Assembly (NCBI GenBank): GCA_036675275.1
Contig: JAKFFG010000067.1
Span: 1-64,000, forward strand
Direction: 5' to 3'
Length of the DNA: 64,000 nt
Origin: Pollutimonas sp036675275
Lineage (GTDB): Bacteria; Pseudomonadota; Gammaproteobacteria; Burkholderiales; Burkholderiaceae_B
The position numbers were made by a program, and so were the translations under genes. Positions 50,646-59,799 of the stretch are shown one piece after another. How positions within the stretch are numbered: the stretch's first letter is position 1; each line of letters starts with the position of its first letter. The notes below the pieces were generated by a model. The model did not search any database and was not told the DNA's origin. It saw only the letters and a list, made by a program, of their open reading frames with translations.

Positions 50646-52571
50646 TTAACGCGAAGAAGCACTACTCAGCAATGCAATTCGTCGTGTCAACTCGTGATAC
50701 CTCTTTCGGGAAATATCGTCCTTCAAACCAGCATTGACCAGTGCCGACTGCTCGGCCTTTATGGCGTCTAGCTCGATACGGCGCATGGCATCGTTCCATT
50801 CAGCGTGCGGATCTGGTAAATCTTCTTGAGCCAATAATTCGGGGCTTACCGAAGCCAGCACACCAGCCAAGTCTGTGCCAGGATCGGCCGCTTGCAGCAA
50901 GGCGCCTGCATGTCGTGCCCCGCTGGCGTTGGCCAAGGCGATAAGGTCCCGGACCAGAACTAGATGGGGGCCCTGCTCCAGAATTTCAAGTTGCTGATCG
51001 CCTAAACTGGAAACCAGTTCCGGATGCGCCAGGAGCAAGCGCAGCAACCGCTTGGCCATGGGCGTAACCGTCCGGGCCTTGCCTCCTCGCACGGCGGTCG
51101 GCGCCGGACGCGAAAATGACACCGAAGATCGGTCTTCGATATCATCGTACGAACCATAGTCATCCGGATCGAACATGGGCGCGTCCATGAATCCGGGCGG
51201 CTCTTCGCTTTCGCCTGGCTGCACTGCATCGGGACGCGTTGGCCGCTTGGACGGCAAGGATGCCGCCGGTTCGGGAGCGACCACTTCCGCCAGCATCTGG
51301 CCCAGCTCTTCCGGAGTCAGAAGCACCAGCTTGGCGAATTCACGCTCGATCTGCACCCGCAACGTACCCTCCGGGAGCGATGCCAGCAAGGGTTTGGCCT
51401 CATGCACGCAGGCCGCCCGTCCTTCCGCTTCGTGCATTGCATGGCGTGACGCGAGTTCGTCCAGCATGAACCGCGACAGCGGTACCGCTTCGGCCACCGT
51501 CGCCTTGAAGGCTTCCTGGCCATACTCGCGAATATAAGAATCCGGATCATGTTCGGACGGCAGGAACAGGAATCGCATCGACACGTCGTCGCGAACCAGC
51601 GGCAGGCAGGTATTCAAGGCCCGCCACGCCGCTCTGCGCCCGGCCTTGTCGCCATCGAAACTAAATATGATCTTATTGCTGGCTCGCAGCAACTTCTGGA
51701 TATGAGACGGCGTCGTAGCCGTACCCAGCGTGGCGACCGCATTATTCAAGCCATGCTGCGCCAGGCCGACCACATCCATGTAGCCTTCAACGACCAGGAC
51801 ATAGCCCTCTGTACGGATTCCAGCCCGCGCTTCCCACAGGCCATATAGCTCGTGGCCTTTGGAAAACAGGGGCGTTTCCGGCGAATTGAGATACTTGGGC
51901 TCGCCCTTGCCGATGATACGGCCACCGAAACCGATGAGATTCCCCCGCTGATTGCGGATGGGAAACATGATGCGCTCACGAAAGCGGTCATAGCGGCGCC
52001 CGTCTTCGGCTTCGATGACGAGCCCAGACTCCACCAGCAGTGGGTCCTCGTACTGAGGAAAAACGGATGCCAGGCCGCGCCTGTCGGCGCCAGCCCAGCC
52101 CAGTCCGAAACGAGCCGCCGTTTCGCCGGACAGCCCCCGCTGCTTCAGGTAATGGACAGCGCTACGCGCACCCTTGAGCTCACGCACATAATGCGCCTGG
52201 GCCATGTCGAGTATCTGCTGCTGGCGGGAGGTTTCGTCTTTGCGTGCTTTGTCGGCGGCACGTTGCCGGGGGCTGCGCGACTCTTCGGGAACAGTCATTC
52301 CGGCATTCGCGGCCAGGCTGCGAACTGCCTCAGGAAAACTGGCACCGGTATGCTCGATCAGGAAAGTAATAGCGCTGCCATGCGCTCCGCAACCAAAACA
52401 GTGATAGAACTGCTTGGTCGGGCTTACCGTGAACGAGGGACTTTTTTCGTTGTGAAACGGGCATAGGCCAAGTAAATTGGCCCCACCCTTGCGCAGCTGT
52501 ACATATCGCCCGACGACGTCAACAACATCTATTCGGGCGAGAAGATCCTGAACAAATGATTCAGGGATCAA
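50646..52571 (-). CDS. dnaG: DNA primase DnaG
   Basis: The 641-aa primase makes RNA primers at the replication fork and works with DnaB helicase. The N-terminal zinc-binding domain (CPFHNEKSPSF then YHCFGCGAHG; CHC2 type), the TOPRIM catalytic domain (VVEGYMDVVGLAQHG, FDGDKAGRRAA) and the C-terminal helicase-binding region are all visible. It starts with TTG, directly abutting the rpsU stop codon (TGATTG), an arrangement that implies coupled translation and low initiation. It is the middle gene of the rpsU-dnaG-rpoD operon. Confidence 0.97.
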   Translation of the reverse strand: MIPESFVQDLLARIDVVDVVGRYVQLRKGGANLLGLCPFHNEKSPSFTVSPTKQFYHCFGCGAHGSAITFLIEHTGASFPEAVRSLAANAGMTVPEESRSPRQRAADKARKDETSRQQQILDMAQAHYVRELKGARSAVHYLKQRGLSGETAARFGLGWAGADRRGLASVFPQYEDPLLVESGLVIEAEDGRRYDRFRERIMFPIRNQRGNLIGFGGRIIGKGEPKYLNSPETPLFSKGHELYGLWEARAGIRTEGYVLVVEGYMDVVGLAQHGLNNAVATLGTATTPSHIQKLLRASNKIIFSFDGDKAGRRAAWRALNTCLPLVRDDVSMRFLFLPSEHDPDSYIREYGQEAFKATVAEAVPLSRFMLDELASRHAMHEAEGRAACVHEAKPLLASLPEGTLRVQIEREFAKLVLLTPEELGQMLAEVVAPEPAASLPSKRPTRPDAVQPGESEEPPGFMDAPMFDPDDYGSYDDIEDRSSVSFSRPAPTAVRGGKARTVTPMAKRLLRLLLAHPELVSSLGDQQLEILEQGPHLVLVRDLIALANASGARHAGALLQAADPGTDLAGVLASVSPELLAQEDLPDPHAEWNDAMRRIELDAIKAEQSALVNAGLKDDISRKRYHELTRRIALLSSASSR

Positions 52572-52784
52572 TCAATACAGACGCGGAGGCAGTTGTTGGC
52601 TGCGGATGCGTTTGTAGTGGCGCTTGACGGCTGCAGCATGCTTGCGTTTACGTTCGGCAGTGGGCTTTTCGTAAAATTCGCGCGCGCGCAATTCGGTCAA
52701 GAGACCAATTTTCTCGATAGTGCGCTTAAAGCGACGCAGTGCGGCTTCAAACGGCTCGTTTTCTTTCAGACGAACGATAGGCAT
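52572..52784 (-). CDS. rpsU: 30S ribosomal protein S21
   Basis: The 70-aa protein is S21 of the small ribosomal subunit. The family pattern MPIVRLKENEPFEAALRRFKR, then TELRAREFYEKPTAERKRK and the basic tail are clear. As in most proteobacteria it is the first gene of the operon with dnaG and rpoD. A good sigma-70 promoter lies immediately upstream, with a very short leader. Confidence 0.97.
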   Translation of the reverse strand: MPIVRLKENEPFEAALRRFKRTIEKIGLLTELRAREFYEKPTAERKRKHAAAVKRHYKRIRSQQLPPRLY

Positions 52785-52803
52785 GTAATCTTAAGCCTTG
52801 CAA

Positions 52804-52832
52804 GTTATAAATAATTAGTGAATTAACGACAA
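52804..52832 (-). promoter_or_regulatory. rpsU operon sigma-70 promoter
   Basis: On the minus strand TTGTCG (52832-52827), a 17-bp AT-rich spacer and TATAAC (52809-52804) precede the rpsU ATG by about 20 bases. The match and spacing are good. Confidence 0.65.
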
Positions 52833-52929
52833 CCTAAGAGTTTACCACGAATACTTGATTTGTGGTTCTATCTTAAGCTATCTCCATTGGGCCGCCTGTC
52901 CTCGCGCGGGCGAGGAACGGGCGAAAAGC

Positions 52930-53469
52930 TCAACCACGAACACCTTTGCGCACCCATGCTTCCAACTGGTGGGGACGTATGCTGTCGTAGTCTTCAAAGG
53001 GTTGGTGTATCCAGGGGTTGGTCGGCAGCTTGTCCACGAAGTAATCGGGGATGGACTGCGAATGCCCCTTCCACCACAGCACTGCGGTTTTCAATTCGGT
53101 GATGGCCGGGAATTGCGACAAGAGGTGATCGCGCACGCGACCGAAAGTCATGCCTGTATCGACCATGTCATCCACGAGAAGCACGCGACCATCGAGCGTG
53201 CCGCGAGTAATGGTAATAAACTGGGCGATATCGAGTTGGCCCTGTTGCGTGCCTGCCGCTTCGCGATAACTGCTGGTAGCCAGGATACCCAGGGGAACAT
53301 CGAAAATGCGCGACAATACATCGCCGACCCGAACACCACCACGCGCCAGGCATACGATCTTGTCGAAATGCCAGCCCGACTCATGTACGGTCAAGGCAAG
53401 CCGTTCGATAAGCGCGTGATATTGATCCCAGCTGACCCAGTGGTCCCGGTCGGTGCTTGGATTGTTCAT
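52930..53469 (-). CDS. Phosphoribosyltransferase
   Basis: The 179-aa product is a type I phosphoribosyltransferase with the PRPP loop VLLVDDMVDTGMTF (DD-x3-TG) and the upstream ARGGVRVGD substrate region. It is similar to hypoxanthine/xanthine-type (Hpt/Gpt-like) enzymes that salvage purine bases. It lies downstream of purA on the same strand, beyond a strong terminator, so it needs its own promoter or read-through. The base specificity is unknown. Confidence 0.87.
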   Translation of the reverse strand: MNNPSTDRDHWVSWDQYHALIERLALTVHESGWHFDKIVCLARGGVRVGDVLSRIFDVPLGILATSSYREAAGTQQGQLDIAQFITITRGTLDGRVLLVDDMVDTGMTFGRVRDHLLSQFPAITELKTAVLWWKGHSQSIPDYFVDKLPTNPWIHQPFEDYDSIRPHQLEAWVRKGVRG

Positions 53470-53548
53470 AAGGCGATGCTTCCCATAACTGATTCAAAAG
53501 GTCCGTTATGATAAACCGCCAGTGAACAGGGGAAAAGGCGCAAATGGA

Positions 53549-53582
53549 AAAACCCCGAATTCCTTCAGGAATTCGGGGTTTT
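53549..53582. terminator. Strong bidirectional terminator after purA
   Basis: AAAACCCCGAATTCC (53549-53563) pairs perfectly with GGAATTCGGGGTTTT (53568-53582) around a TTCA loop. Both strands end in T-runs, so it can act in either direction; on the minus strand it terminates the hisZ-purA transcript. Confidence 0.92.
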
Positions 53583-53635
53583 GTGTTGCAAGTTACACGC
53601 AAATACTCTGCTCCAAGAGTGTGCCGGCTTGCCGC

Positions 53636-54931
53636 TTATCCCTTGAAAGGATGACGCAATACGATAGTTTCCAGACGGTCGGGACCTGTGGACACCATAT
53701 CGATGGCCACATCGCAGACCTCGGCAATACGCTCGAGATAGCGGCGCGCATTGACCGGGAGTTTGTCGTAATCGGTGATGCCGACCGTCGATTCTGTCCA
53801 GCCGGGCATTTCTTCGAGGACCGGCTCGGCTTCGGCGGCGGCATGAGCGCCATACGGCAACGCGTCGAGGAACTCGCCCTTATAACGATAGCCCACGCCG
53901 ATCTTGAGTTGCTCGACGCCATCCAGCACGTCGAGCTTTGTAATGCAAAGCCCGGATATGCCGTTGATCATGACCGAGCGCTTCATGGCGGCGCCGTCGA
54001 ACCATCCGCAACGGCGCGGCCGCCCCGTAACCGAACCGAATTCTTTGCCCACCGTAGCCAGCCGGGCGCCGGTGTCGTCCAGCAATTCGGTGGGGAATGG
54101 GCCCGAACCCACTCGTGTCGTGTAGGCCTTGGCGATGCCGAGCACGTAGTCGAGAGACTGCGGGCCGACGCCTGCACCGGCCGAGGCCGCACCGGCAACG
54201 CAGTTGCTGCTTGTGACGAACGGATAAGTACCGTGGTCGATGTCCAGCAAAGCACCCTGCGCGCCTTCGAACAACATCTTGTGACCGGCCTTTTGCGCAA
54301 TATAGAGGTTCTGCGATACGTCAGCCACCATGGGCTTGATGGCGGGCGCCAGCGCCATGGCCTGGTCGCGCACTTCGTCGGCGGAAACCGCCTTGCCACC
54401 AAGATACTGGGTGAGGACAAAATTGTGAAAATCCAGCACCTCGGCGAGCTTTTCGTCGAAGATGGCGGGATCGTAGAGGTCTTGCACGCGCAAGGCACGC
54501 CGGGCGACCTTGTCTTCGTAGGCCGGACCAATGCCGCGGCCGGTCGTGCCTATTTTCCCTTCGCCCTTGCGCGCTTCACGAGCCTGGTCGACAGCAATAT
54601 GGTATGGGAGGATAAGCGGGCAGGCAGGCGAGATTTGCAGGCGCGAACGGACATCCAGCCCGGCCTCTTCGAGTTCGCCGATTTCTTTCAGCAAGGCCTC
54701 GGGCGACAGCACGACGCCATTGCCTATATAGCAAGTGACGTGCGGGTGCATGATGCCGGACGGAATAAGCCGGAGTATCGTTTTCTTGCCGTTGATCCAA
54801 AGAGTATGACCGGCATTATGACCGCCCTGGAAGCGCACGACGCCCTGGGCCGACTCTGCCAGCCAGTCGACGATCTTGCCCTTGCCTTCGTCACCCCACT
54901 GGGTGCCGATTACTACAATATTCTTGCTCAT
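53636..54931 (-). CDS. purA: Adenylosuccinate synthetase
   Basis: The 431-aa enzyme catalyses GTP-dependent joining of IMP and aspartate, the first committed step to AMP. The P-loop GDEGKGK (in QWGDEGKGKIVD) and GGHNAGHT are the family signatures, and GTTGRGIGPAYEDKVAR and TSSNCVAGAA-like blocks follow. The start is the ATG at 54931; the open frame extends upstream without similarity. It follows hisZ by 84 bases and precedes a bidirectional terminator. A large antisense open frame on the plus strand here is an artefact. Confidence 0.97.
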   Translation of the reverse strand: MSKNIVVIGTQWGDEGKGKIVDWLAESAQGVVRFQGGHNAGHTLWINGKKTILRLIPSGIMHPHVTCYIGNGVVLSPEALLKEIGELEEAGLDVRSRLQISPACPLILPYHIAVDQAREARKGEGKIGTTGRGIGPAYEDKVARRALRVQDLYDPAIFDEKLAEVLDFHNFVLTQYLGGKAVSADEVRDQAMALAPAIKPMVADVSQNLYIAQKAGHKMLFEGAQGALLDIDHGTYPFVTSSNCVAGAASAGAGVGPQSLDYVLGIAKAYTTRVGSGPFPTELLDDTGARLATVGKEFGSVTGRPRRCGWFDGAAMKRSVMINGISGLCITKLDVLDGVEQLKIGVGYRYKGEFLDALPYGAHAAAEAEPVLEEMPGWTESTVGITDYDKLPVNARRYLERIAEVCDVAIDMVSTGPDRLETIVLRHPFKG

Positions 54932-55015
54932 GTTATGTATCAAAAAGTTCCGGCCCGACGTATACAAGGCCAAATCAGGTTTAAACCATACGATAAAGTT
55001 GTCCCGCGTAGCGGA

Positions 55016-56179
55016 TTACTGAATCGCCCTTACCTTCCATGCGCCGCCATCCAGAATCAGTTCTCGATCGACGGTAAATTCATCCAGGCTGTGTGGCTGG
55101 CCCGGCAATACCTGTATGACAATCTCGCCCGCCGCACGCAACCGGCGCAGCACCGCGATCAGGGCAGCATCGGTGCCCCATGGCGCGCGTATTGCCTTGG
55201 CGGTCTGCGCAGGCGGCAAGCCGGCCGAAAGCTTGCGCAGGTCGAGACTGAAGCCGGTGGCCGGACGCGAACGCCCGAATGCCTTGCCCACCCCATCGTA
55301 ACGCCCGCCCTTGACCAAGGCATCGTGCCACCCCTCGGCATATATGGAAAAGACCACGCCGGAGTGATAGCCATATCCGCTACCCATATCGGCAAGGTCG
55401 ATACTGAACTGATGCATGGGCAAGGCGCGAACCAGGGTTTCGAGATCGTCAAGCCCGGCCAGCAAAGCTGGAATAGCCGGCAGGACTGCGCGCGCCTTGG
55501 CAATGACCTCGGGGCCACCGTACAACGACGCCAAATCAAGCAGCGCCTTCACAGTAACATGCTGAATACCCGGCATCGTGGATGAGAGGCTGCCGATTGC
55601 CGGGATATCTTTAGTGCTGAGCAACTCGGATATTGCTTCTTCCGCCCCTTCGAGGGCAGGATCGGAGTCGATAATTGCCCGTACGACTCCGGGGTGATTC
55701 AGGTCCAGCCTGGCTTCTTTGACGCCGGCCTGCTTGACGCTTTCCAGGGCCAGTTCCAATACTTCGATGTCGGCCTCTACGCCCGCGTGGCCGAATATCT
55801 CGGCGCCGATCTGAAGCAGCTCGCGATCGGATAGCAGGCCTGCGGGCCTGGCATGCAGGACGGAACCGCAATAACACAGCCGGGTGGCGCCTTCGCGATT
55901 GAGCAAGTGCGCATCGATACGGGAAACCTGCGGCGTCATGTCGGCGCGTACGCCCATGGTGCGGCCCGACAGCTGGTCGATCAGCTTGCAGGTACGCAGA
56001 TTCAGCGCGCTGCCTGTGCCCGAAAGCAGCGAATCAATGTATTCGACCAATGGCGGCGCTACGAGTTCGAAGCCATAGGTGCGGTACAAGTCCAGCAAAT
56101 TGCGCCGCAGTTCTTCGATGCGACGCGCCTCGGCAGGCAGAATATCGGCCAGACTTTCCGGCAACAACCAATTGGACAT
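55016..56179 (-). CDS. hisZ: ATP phosphoribosyltransferase regulatory subunit HisZ
   Basis: The 387-aa protein is the regulatory partner of short-form HisG, the first enzyme of histidine synthesis. It has the histidyl-tRNA-synthetase-like fold: LPESLADILPAEARRIEELRR, then YGFELVAPPLVEY, GRTMGVRADMTPQVSR and CYCGSVLHA. The start is taken as the second ATG of ATGATG (56179), which has the better spacing to AGGA and matches relatives starting M-x-NWLLPE. The frame stays open to a TTG at 56275 through a hairpin in the leader. It is cotranscribed with purA. Confidence 0.94.
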   Translation of the reverse strand: MSNWLLPESLADILPAEARRIEELRRNLLDLYRTYGFELVAPPLVEYIDSLLSGTGSALNLRTCKLIDQLSGRTMGVRADMTPQVSRIDAHLLNREGATRLCYCGSVLHARPAGLLSDRELLQIGAEIFGHAGVEADIEVLELALESVKQAGVKEARLDLNHPGVVRAIIDSDPALEGAEEAISELLSTKDIPAIGSLSSTMPGIQHVTVKALLDLASLYGGPEVIAKARAVLPAIPALLAGLDDLETLVRALPMHQFSIDLADMGSGYGYHSGVVFSIYAEGWHDALVKGGRYDGVGKAFGRSRPATGFSLDLRKLSAGLPPAQTAKAIRAPWGTDAALIAVLRRLRAAGEIVIQVLPGQPHSLDEFTVDRELILDGGAWKVRAIQ

Positions 56180-56209
56180 CATCCAGTCCTGAAAAATATT
56201 GCAAAAAGC

Positions 56210-56256
56210 ACTGCCAAACAAAAAGCGACCTGGGGCGTAAGCCCGCCAAGTCGCTT
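56210..56256 (-). terminator. Attenuator-like terminator in the hisZ-purA leader
   Basis: AAGCGAC (56223-56229) pairs with GTCGCTT (56250-56256), with a GC-rich inner stem (GGGGC/GCCC). On the minus strand the hairpin is followed by TTTTTGTTT. It lies between the promoter candidate at 56288-56316 and the hisZ start, so it could stop transcription before the genes. hflC has its own terminator further upstream. Confidence 0.65.
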
Positions 56257-56287
56257 GCGGTAGGAAGTTAAACAAAACTTACGCGAT

Positions 56288-56316
56288 AGTATAAACGATA
56301 GGACCCAATAAGGAAA
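56288..56316 (-). promoter_or_regulatory. Candidate hisZ-purA promoter
   Basis: On the minus strand TTTCCT (56316-56311), a 17-bp spacer and TATACT (56293-56288). The -10 is good, the -35 weak and partly inside the T-tract of the upstream terminator. It would give a leader of about 100 bases containing the attenuator. Confidence 0.45.
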
Positions 56317-56336
56317 CCGGGCCAAGCAGCCCGGTT
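56315..56336 (-). terminator. hflKC operon terminator
   Basis: AACCGGGC (56315-56322) pairs with GCCCGGTT (56329-56336), and the minus strand continues TTCCTTATT. It lies about 110 bases downstream of the hflC stop and ends the long der-hisC-hfq-hflXKC transcript. Confidence 0.7.
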
Positions 56337-56444
56337 ATGTCATTGGCGCGCTGCGCCCGTATCGAGGAAGGTGCCACCCCCAGGCCGGCGTGGTACCCGC
56401 GCGCTTTGTCCAGTGCGCGGGGCCGACCTGCGGGGCAGACGACA

Positions 56445-57335
56445 TCAAGGTGTGGCGGGCTTGCCGCCGTCGGGCGATGTCCAGAAATTGAAGAAGTCTG
56501 ATTTCGGGCTGAGCACCAGGGTATCGTTGGAGCCCGAGAATGCGGCACGGTATCCTTCGAGGCTCTTGTAAAAGCTGAAGAATTCGGGATTCTTGCCATA
56601 AGCCTCGGCATAGATGGCGGCTGCCCGGGCATCGCCCTCGCCCCGGATACCTTGCGACTCGGCATAAGCCTTGGCGACCAATTCCTGGCGCTGGCGATCG
56701 GCTTGCGCACGAATGCGTTCGCTATCGGCCGCACCCGTGGCACGAAGCCGGTTGGCCTCTTGCTTGCGTTCCGCTTCCATACGGCGGTAGACCGACTCGG
56801 AGATTTCAGGAGCGAAATCGATGCGGCGCAGACGTACGTCAACGACCTGGACGCCCAGCGGCTTGGCGCGAGCCTCGACCGTAGTGAGCACTTCTTTCAT
56901 GATGGTGTCGCGTTCGCTGGAGACGACTTCCTTAACCGTGCGGACGTTGACAGACGCATTGAGCGCATCGCGGATCTGCGCCTGCAGGCGTTCAACCGCG
57001 GCACGGTCGTTGGCGCCGAAAGTAACGTAGAACAAGCGCGGATCTGCGATGCGCCACTTCACGAAAGAGTCGATAAGCAGATTTTTCTTTTCTGCAGTCT
57101 GAATACGTTCCGGATCGTTGGTTTCGATAGTTTGCAGGCGCTTGTCAAGACGCACTATGTTTTCGAAAGGCGGCGGCAACTTGAAATACAGGCCGGGCTC
57201 GGTGATGGTGTCCCGGACTTCACCCAAGGCAAATACCAGGACCGCGTCACGTTCGCGAACCACGAACACGCAGGAAGAAAGTATTGCCAGCAAGATGACC
57301 AGGCCGACTAAAGCGGGGAAAAAACGTTGCATCAT
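56445..57335 (-). CDS. hflC: Protease modulator HflC
   Basis: The 296-aa protein is the SPFH/prohibitin-domain partner of HflK in the inner-membrane complex that modulates the FtsH protease. A single N-terminal anchor (FFPALVGLVILLAILSS) is followed by VVRERDAVLVFALGEV and YFKLPPPFENIVRLDKR. The arginine/glutamate-rich coiled coil contains RMEAERKQEANRLRATG. AGGAGG precedes ATGATG; the first ATG is used here. It starts 6 bases after the hflK stop. Confidence 0.96.
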   Translation of the reverse strand: MMQRFFPALVGLVILLAILSSCVFVVRERDAVLVFALGEVRDTITEPGLYFKLPPPFENIVRLDKRLQTIETNDPERIQTAEKKNLLIDSFVKWRIADPRLFYVTFGANDRAAVERLQAQIRDALNASVNVRTVKEVVSSERDTIMKEVLTTVEARAKPLGVQVVDVRLRRIDFAPEISESVYRRMEAERKQEANRLRATGAADSERIRAQADRQRQELVAKAYAESQGIRGEGDARAAAIYAEAYGKNPEFFSFYKSLEGYRAAFSGSNDTLVLSPKSDFFNFWTSPDGGKPATP

Positions 57336-57341
57336 GGCCTC

Positions 57342-58652
57342 CTAGCGTGAATACGGATTCGTCAGCGCATTTCTGGTCGAAGCGCTGTTATCGGGCGTAC
57401 TGGTTCTCGCTGGAGTACTGGCCGTCTTCGGTGGTTGAGCAGCAGCGGCAGCCGCCCCTGTGGTGCTCTCGACCGAACTGCTGGAGCGGGTGCCTGCACC
57501 CGCCGCTTGCTGCACAATCTTGTCCAGCGGCAAATACAACATGTTGTTGCTGGCCTCGGAGTCGATCATGACTTTACTGCTGTTCTCAAGAATTTCCTGC
57601 ATTGTCGACAGGTACATGCGTTCACGCGTTACTTCAGGTGCCTTGGCGAATTCGGATTCAACACTGGTGAAGCGGGCGCTGTCACCCTGAGCATCGCCGA
57701 TGACCGTGGCGCGGTAGCCTTCGGCTTCCTGGACCATACGGGCGACCTGGCCCTGGGCCTCGGGCAATACCTTATTGGCATAGGCGTTACCTTCGTTGAT
57801 CTGGCGTTCGCGATCCTGACCGGCCTTTACCGCGTCGTCGAATGCGGCCTGAACTTGTTCTGGCGGCTGGACGTTTTGAATTGCCACGGTACTGATCTGT
57901 ATGCCGGTCTCGTAGACATCGAGTATGCTCTGGGCAAGCGCTTGCACTTCGGTCGCGACTTCGGTACGGCCGGAATACAGCACGAAATCCATCGGCTTCC
58001 TGCCGACGATTTCGCGCATTGCCGTTTCAGCAGCCTGGCGAACGGATTCGTCGGGCTGACTGGTATTGAACAGATAATCGGGCGCGCCGGTAGGCATTAA
58101 ACGATATTGCACCACGAACTGAAGGTCGACAATATTTTCATCGGTAGTCAGCATGAGCGATTCGGGCAACACCTTGTTGCGCGCCGTGCCGCGAAAACCC
58201 ACTTCGAAGGTACGCAATTGCGAAATATTGACAGCCTGGTGGCTTTCGATGGGATACGGCATATGCCATTGCAAACCCGGCGGCAATGTCTTGGTGTACT
58301 TGCCGAACTGGGTCACGACGGCGACCTGGCCTTCCTGGACGATGACAAAACCGCTGGCGAGCCACAAGCCGACCGCAATGACGACCACGGCGCCGATCAG
58401 CTTGGGCGAACCCTTGGGCATGGACGGCATGCCGTTGTTGCCCGAGCCATTGCCGCCGCCGAAACGATTGCCACCGCCACGCTTGGGCTTGCGCCCGAAC
58501 AGGGAGCCCAACCGGCTATTGAAATCGCGCCAGACCTCATCGAGGTCCGGAGGACCATCGCCTTTCGGACGACGAGGAGGTTCGGAACCGTTATTGCCGC
58601 CACGGCCCCAGCCTGGATCATTCAGATTAAAGATTTTCGATATTTGACGCAT
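57342..58652 (-). CDS. hflK: Protease modulator HflK
   Basis: The 436-aa inner-membrane protein has a Gly/Arg-rich cytoplasmic N terminus (MRQISKIFNLNDPGWGRGG), one membrane helix (LIGAVVVIAVGLWLASGFVIV), and an SPFH domain (VVTQFGKYTKTLPPGLQWHMP). A Thr/Ser-rich tail completes it. It forms a cage with HflC around FtsH. The start is the ATG at 58652; the frame opens to 58700. It overlaps the end of hflX by 26 bases. Confidence 0.96.
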   Translation of the reverse strand: MRQISKIFNLNDPGWGRGGNNGSEPPRRPKGDGPPDLDEVWRDFNSRLGSLFGRKPKRGGGNRFGGGNGSGNNGMPSMPKGSPKLIGAVVVIAVGLWLASGFVIVQEGQVAVVTQFGKYTKTLPPGLQWHMPYPIESHQAVNISQLRTFEVGFRGTARNKVLPESLMLTTDENIVDLQFVVQYRLMPTGAPDYLFNTSQPDESVRQAAETAMREIVGRKPMDFVLYSGRTEVATEVQALAQSILDVYETGIQISTVAIQNVQPPEQVQAAFDDAVKAGQDRERQINEGNAYANKVLPEAQGQVARMVQEAEGYRATVIGDAQGDSARFTSVESEFAKAPEVTRERMYLSTMQEILENSSKVMIDSEASNNMLYLPLDKIVQQAAGAGTRSSSSVESTTGAAAAAAQPPKTASTPARTSTPDNSASTRNALTNPYSR

Positions 58653-59724
58653 TATTTCCCGCGATTTGACCTGATTCGACAATTGCCCCACGCAAACCAT
58701 CTAAACCGGCGCGCTTCAGAGCGCTCACAAAAACTCGTGCAATCGTACCATGTTCATTGCGCTCTACCCTGGGCTCGTACCCGGCTTCGTCTATTTTGTT
58801 ATAGACGAGGATGCGCGGGATCTCGTCCGCTCCGATATCGGTCAACACTTTGTCGACCTCCGCCATCTGTTCGTCACGTTGCGGGCTGGAAGCATCGACC
58901 ACATGCAGAAGCAGATCGGCCTGCACAGTTTCCTCGAGCGTTGCACGGAACGCGGCAATAAGCGTCGGCGGCAAATCGCGGATAAAACCCACCGTGTCGG
59001 AGATGACGACCTGGCCTGTACCTTCTATCCAGATGCGGCGCGTAGTCGTATCCAGTGTCGCAAAAAGCTGGTCGGCAGCAAAAGCGCCGGCGCGGGTAAG
59101 CGAATTGAACAAGGTGGATTTGCCGGCATTGGTATAACCCACCAATGATACGGAAAGTATGCTGCCCCGCGAACGTGATCGGCGCTGGGTGGTGCGCTGG
59201 CGCTGGACCCGCTCCAGACGTTCTTTTAATAGACGCACTTTGTCGCCGATGATGCGGCGATCCATTTCAAGTTGTGCCTCGCCCGGTCCGCGCATCCCGA
59301 TGCCGCCGCGCTGACGTTCGAGGTGAGACCACATCCGGGTGAGACGCGTGGACAAATGCTGCAACTGGGCAAGCTCGACCTGCAGCTTGCCTTCGTGGCT
59401 TTTGGCCCGCAGTGCGAAGATATCGAGAATCAGGGCTACCCGATCCACGACACGGCGATTGAATCCCCGCTCCAGATTGCGCTGCTGGCCTGGCGTGAGG
59501 GGCTGGTCGAACAGGACGATTTCGGCGCCGGTTTCATCGGCAATCAAAACCGCTTCGTCAAGCTTGCCCGTACCGATGAACAACGCGGCATCGGGACGAG
59601 ACCGGCGCGCCACGACAGTGGCGACGACTTCCGCGCCTGCCCCTTTTGCCAGCATCAGGAATTCGTCGGCATGCGCTTGGTAATCCGGCTTGCCGAGATC
59701 CACATTCAGGATAAGGACCTTCAT
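58627..59724 (-). CDS. hflX: GTPase HflX
   Basis: The 365-aa ribosome-associated GTPase rescues or splits stalled ribosomes under heat stress. The N-terminal domain starts MKVLILNVDLGKPDYQ and has TGKLDEAVLIADETGAE and RGPGEAQLEMDRR. The GTPase core has SLVGYTNAGKSTLFN (G1), DTVGFIRDLP (G3) and VYNKIDEA (G4). The start is the ATG at 59724; the frame opens to 59763. It lies between hfq and hflK, the classic order. Confidence 0.95.
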   Translation of the reverse strand: MKVLILNVDLGKPDYQAHADEFLMLAKGAGAEVVATVVARRSRPDAALFIGTGKLDEAVLIADETGAEIVLFDQPLTPGQQRNLERGFNRRVVDRVALILDIFALRAKSHEGKLQVELAQLQHLSTRLTRMWSHLERQRGGIGMRGPGEAQLEMDRRIIGDKVRLLKERLERVQRQRTTQRRSRSRGSILSVSLVGYTNAGKSTLFNSLTRAGAFAADQLFATLDTTTRRIWIEGTGQVVISDTVGFIRDLPPTLIAAFRATLEETVQADLLLHVVDASSPQRDEQMAEVDKVLTDIGADEIPRILVYNKIDEAGYEPRVERNEHGTIARVFVSALKRAGLDGLRGAIVESGQIAGNNASNIENL

Positions 59725-59799
59725 GAGAAGGCCATGAACGAAGTACCCGCCGGCAGGAAGCACACGGCGGGCATTTGATTGACTGAATAAAGAGAGGAC

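Noticed and set aside
53522..55585. 687-aa open frame on the plus strand over purA and hisZ
   Set aside because: It is antisense to two certain genes, has no ribosome site or recognisable domain, and reflects GC-rich codon usage.
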